This document shows, one piece after another, positions 18,066-26,578 of a stretch of DNA of 64,000 nucleotides. Position numbers and translations under genes: made by a program. The notes under the pieces are model-generated. The model had not been told where the DNA came from. It saw nothing but the letters and a program-made list of their open reading frames with translations, and did no database searches. The stretch lies in NCBI RefSeq assembly GCF_003665435.1, contig NZ_CP023407.1, forward strand, positions 4,513,501 through 4,577,500. Reading direction: 5' to 3'. This stretch comes from Streptomyces fungicidicus (GTDB lineage: Bacteria > Actinomycetota > Actinomycetes > Streptomycetales > Streptomycetaceae). Each line of letters begins with the position of its first letter. Position 1 is the stretch's first letter.

Positions 18066-19325
18066 CTACCTCCGGCCGCGGACGGACGCCCGTCCGGCGC
18101 CGGGCGGGTCCCCCGCGCCGTCGAGGGAACGGTCCCGCCACGGCAGCTCCGCCGTCACCGTCGTCGGACCGCCCTCCGGCGACTCCACGACGAACATCCC
18201 GTCCACCGCGCCCAGCCGGTCGGCGAGGCCCCGCATACCCGTCCCGCGGTCCAGGCTCGCGCCCCCGCGTCCGTCGTCCCACACCTGGATGAACAGACGG
18301 CTGTCCGACCGCCACACGTCCACCGCAGCCGACCGGGCACGGCTGTGCTTGCTGACGTTCTGCAGCAGCTCCGAGACCGTGAAGTAGGCGATGCCCTCGA
18401 TGGCGGCGGCCGGCCGCTCGTCCAGGTCGACCGTCACCTTCACCGGCACCGTGCAGCGCGAGGAGACCGAGGACAGGGCGGCGTCCAGGCCCCGGTCGGT
18501 CAGCACCGCGGGGTGGATGCCCCGGGCCAGGTCCCGCAGCTCCTGCAGCGCCAGCTTCACCTCGCCGTGCGCCTCCTCGACCATCGACGCCGCGGCGTCG
18601 GGATCCTCCAGCAGCTTCTCCTTGGCCAGGCCCAGCCCCATCGCCAGATTGACCAGCCGGGCCTGCGCCCCGTCGTGCAGATCGCGCTCGATGCGCCGCA
18701 GGTCCGCCGCCGCCGTGTCGACCACCACCCCGCGGTCCGACTCCAGCTCGGCGATGCGCCGCTCCAGCTCGTCGGAGGGCGACAGCAGTCCGCGCACCAT
18801 CGCCCGGTCCGCGTTGGCCAGGCCCCGCACGACGAACGGCAGCACCGGCCACAGCACGAACAGACCGGTCAGCGTGACGGTGAAGGTGAGGACGCCCCAC
18901 GGCAGCCGTATCAGCTCGTAGAGGACCGTGCGCCAGCCCACCGGGTCCTTGACCGCCATCCACAGCCGCGGCAGGAACCCGCCGGAACCGCGCACCGGCA
19001 GCCGGCTCGGCTCCTCCACCCGCACCCCGAGCAGCTTCCGCGCCCGCGCCCGCTCCAGCCTGCCCAGCACCCGCGAACCCGCCAGCCCCAGCGCGAGCAG
19101 CGGGAACCCGACCACCGTGACGGTCAGCCCGACACCGGTGAACAGCATGGTCACCGTGTAGACGAAGCCGACCAGGGAAACCGGCAGGTTCGTCAGGAGA
19201 TGGGCGATCTCCTTCCAGGTGTGCACGTCGTACGCGAAGCGGGCCGGCGGCGGGCGGTCGCCGCCCCCGGCCGGTCCCGGGACCGCCGTGGTGGGTGTGC
19301 CCGGATGCGGGAATGGTTCGGTCAT
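18066..19325 (-). CDS. Sensor histidine kinase (HisKA_3 type), distal paralogue
   Basis: A 419-residue membrane kinase with a proline-rich cytoplasmic N-terminus, four hydrophobic segments (LLTNLPVSLVGFVYTVTMLF onwards), the phosphoacceptor His in ERDLHDGAQARLV near residue 215 and a HATPase domain with SELLQNVSKHS and DDGRGG. It precedes its paralogue (16594-17958) by 107 bp on the same strand. The pair looks like a tandem duplication sharing the single downstream response regulator, so the two kinases may form heterodimers or respond to different states of one signal. That is inference. The start ATG at 19325 is followed by a conserved DVHTWKEIA segment. Confidence 0.9.
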   Translation of the reverse strand: MTEPFPHPGTPTTAVPGPAGGGDRPPPARFAYDVHTWKEIAHLLTNLPVSLVGFVYTVTMLFTGVGLTVTVVGFPLLALGLAGSRVLGRLERARARKLLGVRVEEPSRLPVRGSGGFLPRLWMAVKDPVGWRTVLYELIRLPWGVLTFTVTLTGLFVLWPVLPFVVRGLANADRAMVRGLLSPSDELERRIAELESDRGVVVDTAAADLRRIERDLHDGAQARLVNLAMGLGLAKEKLLEDPDAAASMVEEAHGEVKLALQELRDLARGIHPAVLTDRGLDAALSSVSSRCTVPVKVTVDLDERPAAAIEGIAYFTVSELLQNVSKHSRARSAAVDVWRSDSRLFIQVWDDGRGGASLDRGTGMRGLADRLGAVDGMFVVESPEGGPTTVTAELPWRDRSLDGAGDPPGAGRASVRGRR

Positions 19326-19556
19326 GGGCAGTAGCGTGCCCGGAGCCGGGGGTCCGCGCCATGAGGCGGACCGCCAAGCCGCACTGAGGAAAACCCCACC
19401 CCTCTGGCCGGAGCCGTGACGGGCTGCTTACCGTGCCCTTGTCAGGGCCTAGACTCCCGTGCGTACGGATCGTCGGACCGTGGCGTTCACCGGCACGGCC
19501 CAAGGGCACGGCACAGTCACCGGCCAGGGCGCCGATCAGAGGAGTGAGGGGCGGAC

Positions 19557-19949
19557 GTGCGGGAACCGACCGTCGTCGCGGCGGACTACTTCCAGTCCTA
19601 CTCGGTCGTCGGACTGCTCGCCGTCGTCGGCCTGCTGTTCGTCGCCGTCGCCTTCGGGGCGGGACGGCTGCTGCGGCCCGTGGTCCCCACCCCCGAGAAG
19701 CTCATGACGTACGAGTGCGGAGTCGACCCCGTCGGCGAGGGCTGGGCCCACACCCAGGTCCGCTACTACGTCTACGCCTTCCTCTACGTGATCTTCGCGG
19801 TCGACTCGATCTTCCTCTTCCCCTGGGCGACCGTCTTCGCCGCCGACGGCTACGGCGCGACCACCCTCGTGGAGATGTTCATCTTCCTCGGCTTCCTCGC
19901 CGTGGGACTGCTGTACGCATACAAGAAGGGCGTCCTGACATGGACGTGA
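19557..19949 (+). CDS. nuoA: NADH-quinone oxidoreductase subunit A
   Basis: A 130-residue membrane subunit with three hydrophobic helices and the family signature YECGVDPVG between helices 1 and 2, plus YYVYAFLYVIFAVDSIFLFPW in helix 2 with the conserved acidic residue. GTG start preceded by GAGGGGCGG. It is the first gene of a tight operon (nuoA-B-C-H-I-J-K-L-M-N) and its stop overlaps nuoB by 10 bp. A TAGACT hexamer around 19450 could be the -10 of the operon promoter, but the -35 is unclear. It belongs to the membrane arm of complex I at the junction with the Q module. Confidence 0.92.
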   Translation: MREPTVVAADYFQSYSVVGLLAVVGLLFVAVAFGAGRLLRPVVPTPEKLMTYECGVDPVGEGWAHTQVRYYVYAFLYVIFAVDSIFLFPWATVFAADGYGATTLVEMFIFLGFLAVGLLYAYKKGVLTWT

Positions 19950-20557
19950 ACCCTGCCGCCGCGGCCGGGCCCGTCCCGCTTCCGGAACCGAAGCGGCTCG
20001 GTGCGCTCGCCCGGCTGGCTCCCGAGCCGATGAAGGTGGTCCTCAACTGGGGCCGCCGCTACTCGCTGTGGGTCTTCAACTTCGGCCTCGCCTGCTGCGC
20101 GATCGAGTTCATCGCCGCGTCGATGGCCCGGCACGACTTCATCCGCCTCGGCGTCATCCCGTTCGCGCCGGGCCCCCGCCAGGCCGACCTGATGGTCGTC
20201 TCCGGCACGGTCACGGACAAGATGGCGCCCGCGGTGAAGCGCCTGTACGAGCAGATGCCCGAGCCTAAGTACGTCATCTCCTTCGGCGCGTGCAGCAACT
20301 GCGGCGGCCCGTACTGGGACTCCTACTCCGTCACCAAGGGCGTCGACCAGATCATCCCGGTCGACGTCTACGTCCCCGGCTGCCCGCCCCGGCCCGAGGC
20401 GCTGCTCCAGGGCATCCTGAAGCTCCAGGAGAAGATCGCCCGGGAGTCGCTGGGGGAGCGGTACGGCTCCGGCGGCGGCGCGCGGCCCTCGGCGGCGGCG
20501 CTGCAGAGCGGGCTGGTCCGGCCGCCGGCGCCGGCCGGCGAGGGGGAGGACCGATGA
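19940..20557 (+). CDS. nuoB: NADH-quinone oxidoreductase subunit B
   Basis: A 205-residue Fe-S subunit carrying the N2 cluster, the last electron carrier before quinone. Ligands are visible: the tandem cysteines in FGLACCAIEF, the Cys of GACSNCGGPYWDSYSV and the Cys of VYVPGCPPRPEALLQG. NuoB normally packs against NuoD to form the quinone pocket, and nuoD is absent from this cluster. The C-terminus has about 30 extra Gly, Ala and Pro residues. The ATG lies within the 3' end of nuoA, and the stop overlaps nuoC as ATGA, so translation is coupled on both sides. Confidence 0.93.
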   Translation: MDVNPAAAAGPVPLPEPKRLGALARLAPEPMKVVLNWGRRYSLWVFNFGLACCAIEFIAASMARHDFIRLGVIPFAPGPRQADLMVVSGTVTDKMAPAVKRLYEQMPEPKYVISFGACSNCGGPYWDSYSVTKGVDQIIPVDVYVPGCPPRPEALLQGILKLQEKIARESLGERYGSGGGARPSAAALQSGLVRPPAPAGEGEDR

Positions 20558-22029
20558 CCGCGGTGGGCTGGCTCCCCGCCGGCGCCGGGGAACTCTTCGG
20601 CGAGGACGCCACGGCGGAGGAGTCGTACGGCGTCCTGACCGTCGACGTACCGCCCGGCTCCTGGATCCCCGCCCTGGAGGCCGCGCGCGACCGCCTCGGC
20701 TGCACCTACTTCGACTGGCTCAGCGCGGTCGACGAACCCGGCACCGGGTTCCGCGTCACCGCGCACGTCGTGGCGCTGGCTCCCGTGCGGCGTCTGCTGC
20801 TGCGCACCACGGTGCCGCACGAGGCCCCGGTGCTGCCCTCCGCCGTGGACGTCTACGCGGGCGCCGCCTGGCACGAACGCGAGACGCACGAGATGTTCGG
20901 CGTCGGCTTCACGGGCCATCCCGGCCTGGACCACCTCCTCCTGCCGGACAACTTCGAGGGCCACCCGCTGCGCAAGGACTTCGTCCTCGCCGCCCGGGTC
21001 GCCAAGGCCTGGCCCGGCGCGAAGGAACCCGGGGAGCCGGCGGCGGGCGCGGCGCACGGCGGCCCGAAGCGCCGCCAGATGCTGCCCCCCGGCGTCCCCG
21101 ACCCGAACGAATGGGGCCCCCTCAAGGGCCAGCTCCCCCCGGCCCCCTCCCGCCCGGCCCGGGCCGCGGCCCGCCCCCCGGCAGACCGCCCCCGCCGCAC
21201 CCGCACAGCCGGAGAGGGCTCGGCAAGCCAGCCGGCCACACCCCCGACCGGCACTCCCGCCGAGCCCACGCCCCGTCCGCGCCGCAGCCGCACGGCGGCG
21301 GAGGGCTCCGCAAGCCAGTCGAGCGCGCCCGATGCGTCCGCTCAGCCCGAGGCCGCTGCTCCTGCCGAGCCCGGACCCCGTCCGCGCCGGAGCCGCACGG
21401 CGGCGGAGGGCTCGGCAAGCCAGTCGAGCGCGCCCGAGGCCTCCACACCGCCCGCGGCTGGTGCACCCGGTGAGCCCGCGTCCCGTCCGCGCCGCAGTCG
21501 CACGGCGGCGGAGGGCTCGGCGAGCCAGTCGGGCGCGTCCGCTCGGCCCGAGACGGGTGCGGCGGCGGAGGGCCCCGCGAGCCAAGGACCCGCGGCGGGT
21601 GCTCCCGCCGAGCCCGCGCCCCGTCCGCGCCGGAGTCGGACGGCGGGGGAGGGCTCGGCGAGCCAGCGGGGCGCGCCCCAGCCCCCCGCCCAGCCCGAGA
21701 CCGGTGCGGCGGCGGACGGTGCCGCCAGTCGGTCGGGCGGGCCCGAGACCTCTGCCGCCCCCGCGACACCCGGCGACGAGTCCACCCCCGCCGAGGACCG
21801 CCGGGACCGCAAGCCCTCCGCCGGCCCCCGCAGCCCGGACGCCCCCTGGCACCACGCGCGCCCCGCCTTCGAGGGCGCCGAAGCCGAGGACGGCACCGAG
21901 CCGGAACCGGACGGCGGGGCCGACGCGGCACCGGCTCCCGGACCCGGCCCGGAGACCGGAAACGGCGGCCCGGACAGCCCCACCCCCGAAGAAGACGAAG
22001 ACGAAGACCCCTCAGGAGGCCGGCGGTGA
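20554..22029 (+). CDS. nuoC: NADH-quinone oxidoreductase subunit C with long repetitive C-terminal extension
   Basis: A 491-residue protein. Residues 1-170 are an ordinary NuoC (30 kDa) domain ending in the signature HERETHEMFGVGF and LLLPDNFEGHPLRKDF. Residues about 185-491 are low-complexity Pro, Ala, Glu, Arg and Ser sequence containing five copies of RPRRSRTAAEGSASQ-like units, then an acidic end (PEEDEDEDPSGGRR). NuoC alone is normally about 160-240 residues, or fused to NuoD; the tail here has no NuoD similarity. The basic repeat block followed by an acidic end suggests a disordered, possibly nucleic-acid- or membrane-contacting tail. Overlaps nuoB and nuoH by 4 bp each, so the tail is genuinely translated in phase with the operon. 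Confidence 0.88.
   Translation: MTAVGWLPAGAGELFGEDATAEESYGVLTVDVPPGSWIPALEAARDRLGCTYFDWLSAVDEPGTGFRVTAHVVALAPVRRLLLRTTVPHEAPVLPSAVDVYAGAAWHERETHEMFGVGFTGHPGLDHLLLPDNFEGHPLRKDFVLAARVAKAWPGAKEPGEPAAGAAHGGPKRRQMLPPGVPDPNEWGPLKGQLPPAPSRPARAAARPPADRPRRTRTAGEGSASQPATPPTGTPAEPTPRPRRSRTAAEGSASQSSAPDASAQPEAAAPAEPGPRPRRSRTAAEGSASQSSAPEASTPPAAGAPGEPASRPRRSRTAAEGSASQSGASARPETGAAAEGPASQGPAAGAPAEPAPRPRRSRTAGEGSASQRGAPQPPAQPETGAAADGAASRSGGPETSAAPATPGDESTPAEDRRDRKPSAGPRSPDAPWHHARPAFEGAEAEDGTEPEPDGGADAAPAPGPGPETGNGGPDSPTPEEDEDEDPSGGRR
21187..21666 (+). repeat. Five coding repeats in the NuoC tail
   Basis: Five 45-bp units begin at 21187, 21274, 21379, 21484 and 21622 and encode RPRR[ST]RTA[AG]EGSASQ at residues 212, 241, 276, 311 and 357. 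Spacing is 87, 105, 105 and 138 bp, all multiples of three, with less conserved Ala/Pro/Glu-rich spacers. Third-position differences between copies show that the protein sequence has been maintained. Confidence 0.9.
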
Positions 22030-22994
22030 ACGACGTGCTCGACGTCGCCCTGCGACTCCTGGTCGTGTTCGCCGTCTTCCTCACCTTTCCCCTGATAGTC
22101 GGTCAGACCGAGCACAAGGTGATGGCCCACATGCAGGGCCGCCTCGGCCCGATGTACGCCGGCGGCTTCCACGGCTGGGCCCAGCTCGTCGCCGACGGCG
22201 TGAAGTTCGCGCAGAAGGAGGACGTCGTCCCGGCCGGCGCGGACCGCCGTGTCTTCCAGCTCGCCCCCGCCGTCGCTCTCCTGCCCTACCTCCTCGTGCT
22301 GCTCGCCATCCCGATCGGCCCCGGCGAGGGCGCGGTCGGCCAGGTGCTGGACGCCGGTGTGTTCTTCGTCCTCGCCGTCATGGGCGTCGGCGTCCTCGGC
22401 TCGCTCATGGCCGGGTGGGCCTCCGCCAACAAGTTCTCCCTCCTCGGCGGCCTGCGCACCGCCGCCCAGCTCCTCGCCTACGAACTCCCGATGCTGCTCA
22501 CCGCCGCCTCGGTGGCGATGGCGGCCGGCACGGTCTCCCTCGTCGGCATCCTCGACGCCTTCGAGTGGTGGTGGCTGCCCTGGCAGATCACCGGCGCGCT
22601 CGTCTTCTTCGTCGCGGGCCTCGCCGAACTCCAGCGCCCGCCCTTCGACATGCCGGTCGCCGACTCGGAAATCATCTTCGGCGCGTACACCGAGTACACC
22701 GGCCTGCGCTTCGCTCTCTTCCTCCTCGCCGAGTACGCCGGGATCGTCGTCCTGTGCGGCCTGACCACCGTCCTCTTCCTGGGCGGCTGGCACGGCCCCT
22801 GGGGCGCCGACGGACTCGGCTGGGTCTGGACCCTGCTGAAGACCGCGGTCCTCGCCTTCGTCGTCATCTGGCTCCGCGTCACCTATCCCCGCCTGCGCGA
22901 GGACCAGCTCCAGAAGTTCTCCTGGACCCTCCTCGTCCCCCTCTCCCTCGCCCAGATCGCCCTCACCGGCGTCGTCAAGGTGGTGTTCCTCTAG
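22026..22994 (+). CDS. nuoH: NADH-quinone oxidoreductase subunit H
   Basis: A 322-residue membrane subunit with about eight helices that forms the E-channel and the floor of the quinone cavity. Conserved features are readable: TEHKVMAHMQGRLGP after helix 1, LADGVKFAQKED, AELQRPPFDMPVADSEIIFGAYTEY is represented by its key elements RPPFD and EYTGLRFALF, and VIWLRVTYPRLREDQL at the C-terminus. GTG start overlaps the nuoC stop by 4 bp, and its TAG stop overlaps the GTG of nuoI by 1 bp. In a canonical operon nuoD-G would precede it; here it directly follows nuoC. Confidence 0.93.
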   Translation: MNDVLDVALRLLVVFAVFLTFPLIVGQTEHKVMAHMQGRLGPMYAGGFHGWAQLVADGVKFAQKEDVVPAGADRRVFQLAPAVALLPYLLVLLAIPIGPGEGAVGQVLDAGVFFVLAVMGVGVLGSLMAGWASANKFSLLGGLRTAAQLLAYELPMLLTAASVAMAAGTVSLVGILDAFEWWWLPWQITGALVFFVAGLAELQRPPFDMPVADSEIIFGAYTEYTGLRFALFLLAEYAGIVVLCGLTTVLFLGGWHGPWGADGLGWVWTLLKTAVLAFVVIWLRVTYPRLREDQLQKFSWTLLVPLSLAQIALTGVVKVVFL

Positions 22995-23545
22995 TGGCCC
23001 CGATCCCCGGCTCCGGTCTGGCCAAGGGCCTGGCCGTCACCCTGCGGACGATGACGAAGAAGTCCGTCACCGCCCCGTACCCGGACACCCAGCCCGACCT
23101 GCCGCCCCGCACCCGTGGTGTGATCGGCCTGTTCGAGGAGAACTGCACGGTCTGCATGCTCTGCGCCCGCGAGTGCCCGGACTGGTGCATCTACATCGAC
23201 TCCCACAAGGAGACGGTCCCCGCCGCGGCCCCCGGCGGCCGCGACCGCAGCCGCAACGTCCTCGACCGGTTCGCCATCGACTTCTCCCTCTGCATGTACT
23301 GCGGCATCTGCATCGAGGTGTGCCCCTTCGACGCCCTCTTCTGGTCCCCGGAGTTCGAGTACGCCGAGACCGACATCCGCGACCTCACCCATGAGCGGGA
23401 CAAGCTCCGCGAGTGGATGTGGACCGTGCCGGCCCCGCCCGCCCTCGACCCCGGCGCCGAGGAGCCGAAGGAACTCGCCGCCGCCCGCAAGACCGCCGAC
23501 AAGCTCGCAGCCGCCCGGGCCGAACCGCAGCAGGAGGAGTCGTGA
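22994..23545 (+). CDS. nuoI: NADH-quinone oxidoreductase subunit I
   Basis: A 183-residue ferredoxin-like subunit with two [4Fe-4S] motifs: CTVCMLCARECP followed by DWC, and CMYCGICIEVCPFDA. These carry clusters N6a and N6b, which pass electrons to N2 in NuoB. The two motifs could also accept electrons from a soluble ferredoxin in complexes lacking the NADH module, as proposed for ferredoxin-linked complex I relatives. GTG start overlaps the nuoH stop. A charged Ala-rich tail of about 50 residues follows the second motif. Stop overlaps nuoJ as GTGA. Confidence 0.93.
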   Translation: MAPIPGSGLAKGLAVTLRTMTKKSVTAPYPDTQPDLPPRTRGVIGLFEENCTVCMLCARECPDWCIYIDSHKETVPAAAPGGRDRSRNVLDRFAIDFSLCMYCGICIEVCPFDALFWSPEFEYAETDIRDLTHERDKLREWMWTVPAPPALDPGAEEPKELAAARKTADKLAAARAEPQQEES

Positions 23546-24174
23546 CCCCCTCCGCAGCCGTGGCGACGGCCGCGCACGCCACGACCACCACCGCCGCCGA
23601 GGCGCACGGCTTCCTCTCCCCGACCGGCGTGGAGATCGCCTTCCTCCTCGTCGGACTGGTCACCTTCGGGGCCGCCGTCATCACCGTCACCACCCGGCAG
23701 CTGGTGCACGCCGCCCTGTGGCTGGTGGTGGCCCTCGGCGGCCTCGCCGTCGAATACCTCCTGCTCACCGCCGAGTTCATCGCCTGGGTGCAGGTCCTCA
23801 TCTACGTCGGTTCCGTCGTCGTGCTCCTCCTGTTCGGACTGATGCTCACCCGAGCCCCCATCGGCCGCTCCCCGGACGCCGACTCCGGCAACCGCTGGGT
23901 CGCGCTCGCCGTCGCCGTCGCCGCCGCGGGCGCCCTCGTCTGGGTCGTCGTCGACGCCTTCCGCACCACCTGGATCGACCTCGACGGCGCCCCCGCCGGC
24001 TCCACCGAGGTCACCGGCGCGAGCCTCTTCCAGCACTGGGTCCTCCCCTTCGAGGCCCTCTCCGTCCTCCTCCTCGCCGCCCTCGTCGGCGCGATCGTCC
24101 TGTCCCGCAGGGCCAAGGCCGGCGCCGCGGCCGGCGCGACCGGCACCCGCCGCGACACGGAAGGGGCCCGCTGA
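23542..24174 (+). CDS. nuoJ: NADH-quinone oxidoreductase subunit J
   Basis: A 210-residue membrane subunit with five hydrophobic helices. The conserved core is LVHAALWLVVALGGLAVEYL and WVQVLIYVGSVVVLLLFGLM (the helix 3 pi-bulge region). The N-terminus has an Ala/Thr-rich extension of about 25 residues. Overlaps nuoI (GTGA) and nuoK (TGATG), so it is translationally coupled in the operon. It is part of the membrane arm linking the E-channel to the antiporter-like subunits. Confidence 0.92.
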   Translation: MTPSAAVATAAHATTTTAAEAHGFLSPTGVEIAFLLVGLVTFGAAVITVTTRQLVHAALWLVVALGGLAVEYLLLTAEFIAWVQVLIYVGSVVVLLLFGLMLTRAPIGRSPDADSGNRWVALAVAVAAAGALVWVVVDAFRTTWIDLDGAPAGSTEVTGASLFQHWVLPFEALSVLLLAALVGAIVLSRRAKAGAAAGATGTRRDTEGAR

Positions 24175-24581
24175 TGCACCTCGCCTATCCCGCCGTGCTG
24201 TCCGCTCTCCTCTTCTGCACCGGCCTGTACGGCGTCCTCGCCCGCCGCAACGCGATCCTCGTCCTGATGTCGGTCGAGCTGATGCTCAACGCCGTCAACC
24301 TGAACCTCGTCGCCTTCGACGTCTGGCTCAGCCGGACCGCCGAGGAGACCCTGCACTCCGGTCAGGCCCTCGCCCTGTTCACCATCGCCATCGCCGCCGC
24401 CGAGATCGGCATCGGCCTGGCGATCGTCCTCGCCGTGTACCGCAACCGCGGCACCTCGGACATCGACAAGCTCCGCGACACCGCCGAAGGACACGAGCCC
24501 GACGGCCCCGACAGCGACGCCACCGGCCGCGCACTCCCCGCGCCCCAGACGGCCGGCGAGAAGGCTGAGGCCACCGCGTGA
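24174..24581 (+). CDS. nuoK: NADH-quinone oxidoreductase subunit K
   Basis: A 135-residue subunit with three membrane helices and the conserved MSVELMLNAVNLNLVAF segment that holds the proton-channel glutamate, plus FTIAIAAAEIGIGLAI with the second glutamate. It is about 35 residues longer than the typical 100-residue NuoK because of a hydrophilic C-terminal tail. Start and stop overlap nuoJ and nuoL. Confidence 0.92.
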   Translation: MHLAYPAVLSALLFCTGLYGVLARRNAILVLMSVELMLNAVNLNLVAFDVWLSRTAEETLHSGQALALFTIAIAAAEIGIGLAIVLAVYRNRGTSDIDKLRDTAEGHEPDGPDSDATGRALPAPQTAGEKAEATA

Positions 24582-26572
24582 CCACGACCACCCTCGCCGT
24601 CCTCGTCCCCCTCCTTCCGTTCCTCGGCGCGCTCGCCGGACTGCTCCTCGGCCGCACCGCCCCCGGCTTCGTGCGCCCGCTCGCCGTCCTGCCGACCCTC
24701 GCCTCCCTCGCGCTGGCCGCCACGGTCGCCTGGCGCCAGGGCGGAGGCCAGGCCGTCGACGCCGCCACCGAACTCACGCCCACCGGCTCGGTCCCCGTCG
24801 AGCTCGCCCTGTACGTCGACGGCTTCGCCGCGCTCACCGCCGTCCTGGTCACCGTCGTCGCCGCCTGCGTGCAGATCTACTCGACGGGCTACCTGCGCGA
24901 CGACCCGCGCTACCCCTCCTACGCCGCCCTGGTCTCCCTGTTCACCTCCGCCATGCTCCTGGTCGTCTACTCAGGCGACCTGATGGTCCTGCTGGTCGGC
25001 TGGGAAGTCATGGGCATCTGCTCCTACTTCCTCGTCGGCCACTACTGGGAGACCCCCGAGGCCCGCGCCGCCTCCCTCAAGGCCTTCCTGGTCACCAAGC
25101 TCGGCGACGTCCCCTTCCTCATCGGCCTGTTCGCCCTCGCCACCGACGCCGGGTCCTTCCGCGTCACCCGGATCCTCGGCGCCGTGGCCGACGGCGGCAT
25201 CGAACACCCCACGCTGATCTGCCTGCTGCTCCTGGCGGGCGTGGCGGGCAAGTCGGCGCAGTTCCCGCTGCACACCTGGCTCCCCGACGCGATGGCGGGC
25301 CCCACCCCCGTCTCCGCGCTCATCCACGCCGCCACCATGGTCGCGGCCGGCGTCTACTTCGTCGCCCGTCTCCTCCCGCTCTTCGAGGCCTCGCAGGCCG
25401 CGATGACCGTCCTCGCCGTCATGGCCGCCGTGACCATGACCGGCTCCGCGCTCGCCGCGCTCGCCCAGGACGACATCAAACGCGTCCTCGCCTACTCGAC
25501 GATCGGCCAGCTCGGCTACATGACCGGCGCCCTCGCCGTCGCCGACCGCGGCGCCGCCGTCTTCCACCTCCTCTCCCACGGCGCCTTCAAGGCGCTGCTC
25601 TTCCTCGCCGCCGGCGTGATCATCCACGCCGCCGGCACCAACTCGCTGGCCGCCATGTCCCGCATGGGCCACCTGCGGGACCGGGTCCCCGACGCCTACT
25701 GGACGATGACCGTGGCGCTCCTCGCGCTCGCCGCGATCCCGCCGTTCAGCGGCTTTTTCTCCAAGGAGGCCGTCCTCGGCGTCGCCGAACACGTCGTCAC
25801 CGGCCACACCGAACACGCCCCCGCCGCGGCGGGCTGGATCGTCCTCCTCGCCGGCCTGGTCACGGCCCTGCTCACCGCCGCCTACGCGACGCGCCTGTGG
25901 CTGCTGGCCTTCCGCGGAGAGGGACCCGAGGCCCCCGACCACGGCAGGCAGCCGCTGACGATGACCGCCGTGCTGTGGGTGCTCGCCGTACCGTCCCTCG
26001 CGCTCGGCGGCTTCGCCTTCCGCGTCCTGCCCGACTGGTTCGACGGCCACGACCTGACCCCGACCCTCACCACCTCCGTGCTCGGCACGGGCGTGGCCCT
26101 GGTCGGCGGCATCGTCACCTACGCCACCTGGCGGCACACCACCGCCCACGCCGCCCGCGTCCCTCTCGGCGCCGTGGCCGCCCATCCCGAGGGCGACGCC
26201 GGACTGGTCGAGGCGGAGGCCATCGCCAGCCACGCACCGGCCTACGGCGACATCGCGTACGCACCCGATCCGTCGGACCCCGGACGGCTGCTGCTCGGCC
26301 CGCTGCACCGCCCCGCGGCGGCCGGCTTCCACCTGGACGCCGTGTACACGGCCCTCTTCGTCCGCCCGGTCCGGGCCGGCGCGAACCTCGTGCGGTTCCT
26401 CGACCGCGAGGTCGTCGAGACCTACGTACGCGGCGCGGGCGCGCTGCCCCGCCGGCTCGGCGCCGCCGTACGACGGGCCCAGACCGGCAATGTGCAGACC
26501 TATGTGAGCGCGCTGCTCGCCGGCACCGTCGTCCTCGCGGTCGCCGCCGTCCTCGTCGCCACGGGAGCGTGA
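24578..26572 (+). CDS. nuoL: NADH-quinone oxidoreductase subunit L
   Basis: A 664-residue antiporter-like subunit at the distal end of the membrane arm, with about 16 helices. Channel residues are visible in GWEVMGICSYFLVG (conserved Glu), KSAQFPLHTWLPDAMAGPTPVSALIHAATMV (Lys, His; key words only) and DDIKRVLAYSTIGQLGYM (Lys). The long C-terminal lateral helix region follows residue 500. GTG start overlaps the nuoK stop by 4 bp. It should translocate protons if coupled to the rest of the complex. Confidence 0.93.
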   Translation: MTTTTLAVLVPLLPFLGALAGLLLGRTAPGFVRPLAVLPTLASLALAATVAWRQGGGQAVDAATELTPTGSVPVELALYVDGFAALTAVLVTVVAACVQIYSTGYLRDDPRYPSYAALVSLFTSAMLLVVYSGDLMVLLVGWEVMGICSYFLVGHYWETPEARAASLKAFLVTKLGDVPFLIGLFALATDAGSFRVTRILGAVADGGIEHPTLICLLLLAGVAGKSAQFPLHTWLPDAMAGPTPVSALIHAATMVAAGVYFVARLLPLFEASQAAMTVLAVMAAVTMTGSALAALAQDDIKRVLAYSTIGQLGYMTGALAVADRGAAVFHLLSHGAFKALLFLAAGVIIHAAGTNSLAAMSRMGHLRDRVPDAYWTMTVALLALAAIPPFSGFFSKEAVLGVAEHVVTGHTEHAPAAAGWIVLLAGLVTALLTAAYATRLWLLAFRGEGPEAPDHGRQPLTMTAVLWVLAVPSLALGGFAFRVLPDWFDGHDLTPTLTTSVLGTGVALVGGIVTYATWRHTTAHAARVPLGAVAAHPEGDAGLVEAEAIASHAPAYGDIAYAPDPSDPGRLLLGPLHRPAAAGFHLDAVYTALFVRPVRAGANLVRFLDREVVETYVRGAGALPRRLGAAVRRAQTGNVQTYVSALLAGTVVLAVAAVLVATGA

Positions 26573-26578
26573 GCAGGC

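Noticed and set aside
16594..19509. A single 971-codon open frame covering both kinases
   Set aside because: The kinase at 18066-19325 reads in another frame with full HisKA and HATPase motifs; the long frame is accidental in GC-rich DNA, and only its 3' part is a real gene.
20554..22029. NuoC-NuoD fusion
   Set aside because: The extension is Pro/Ala/Arg/Ser repeats with an acidic end and has none of the NuoD signatures.
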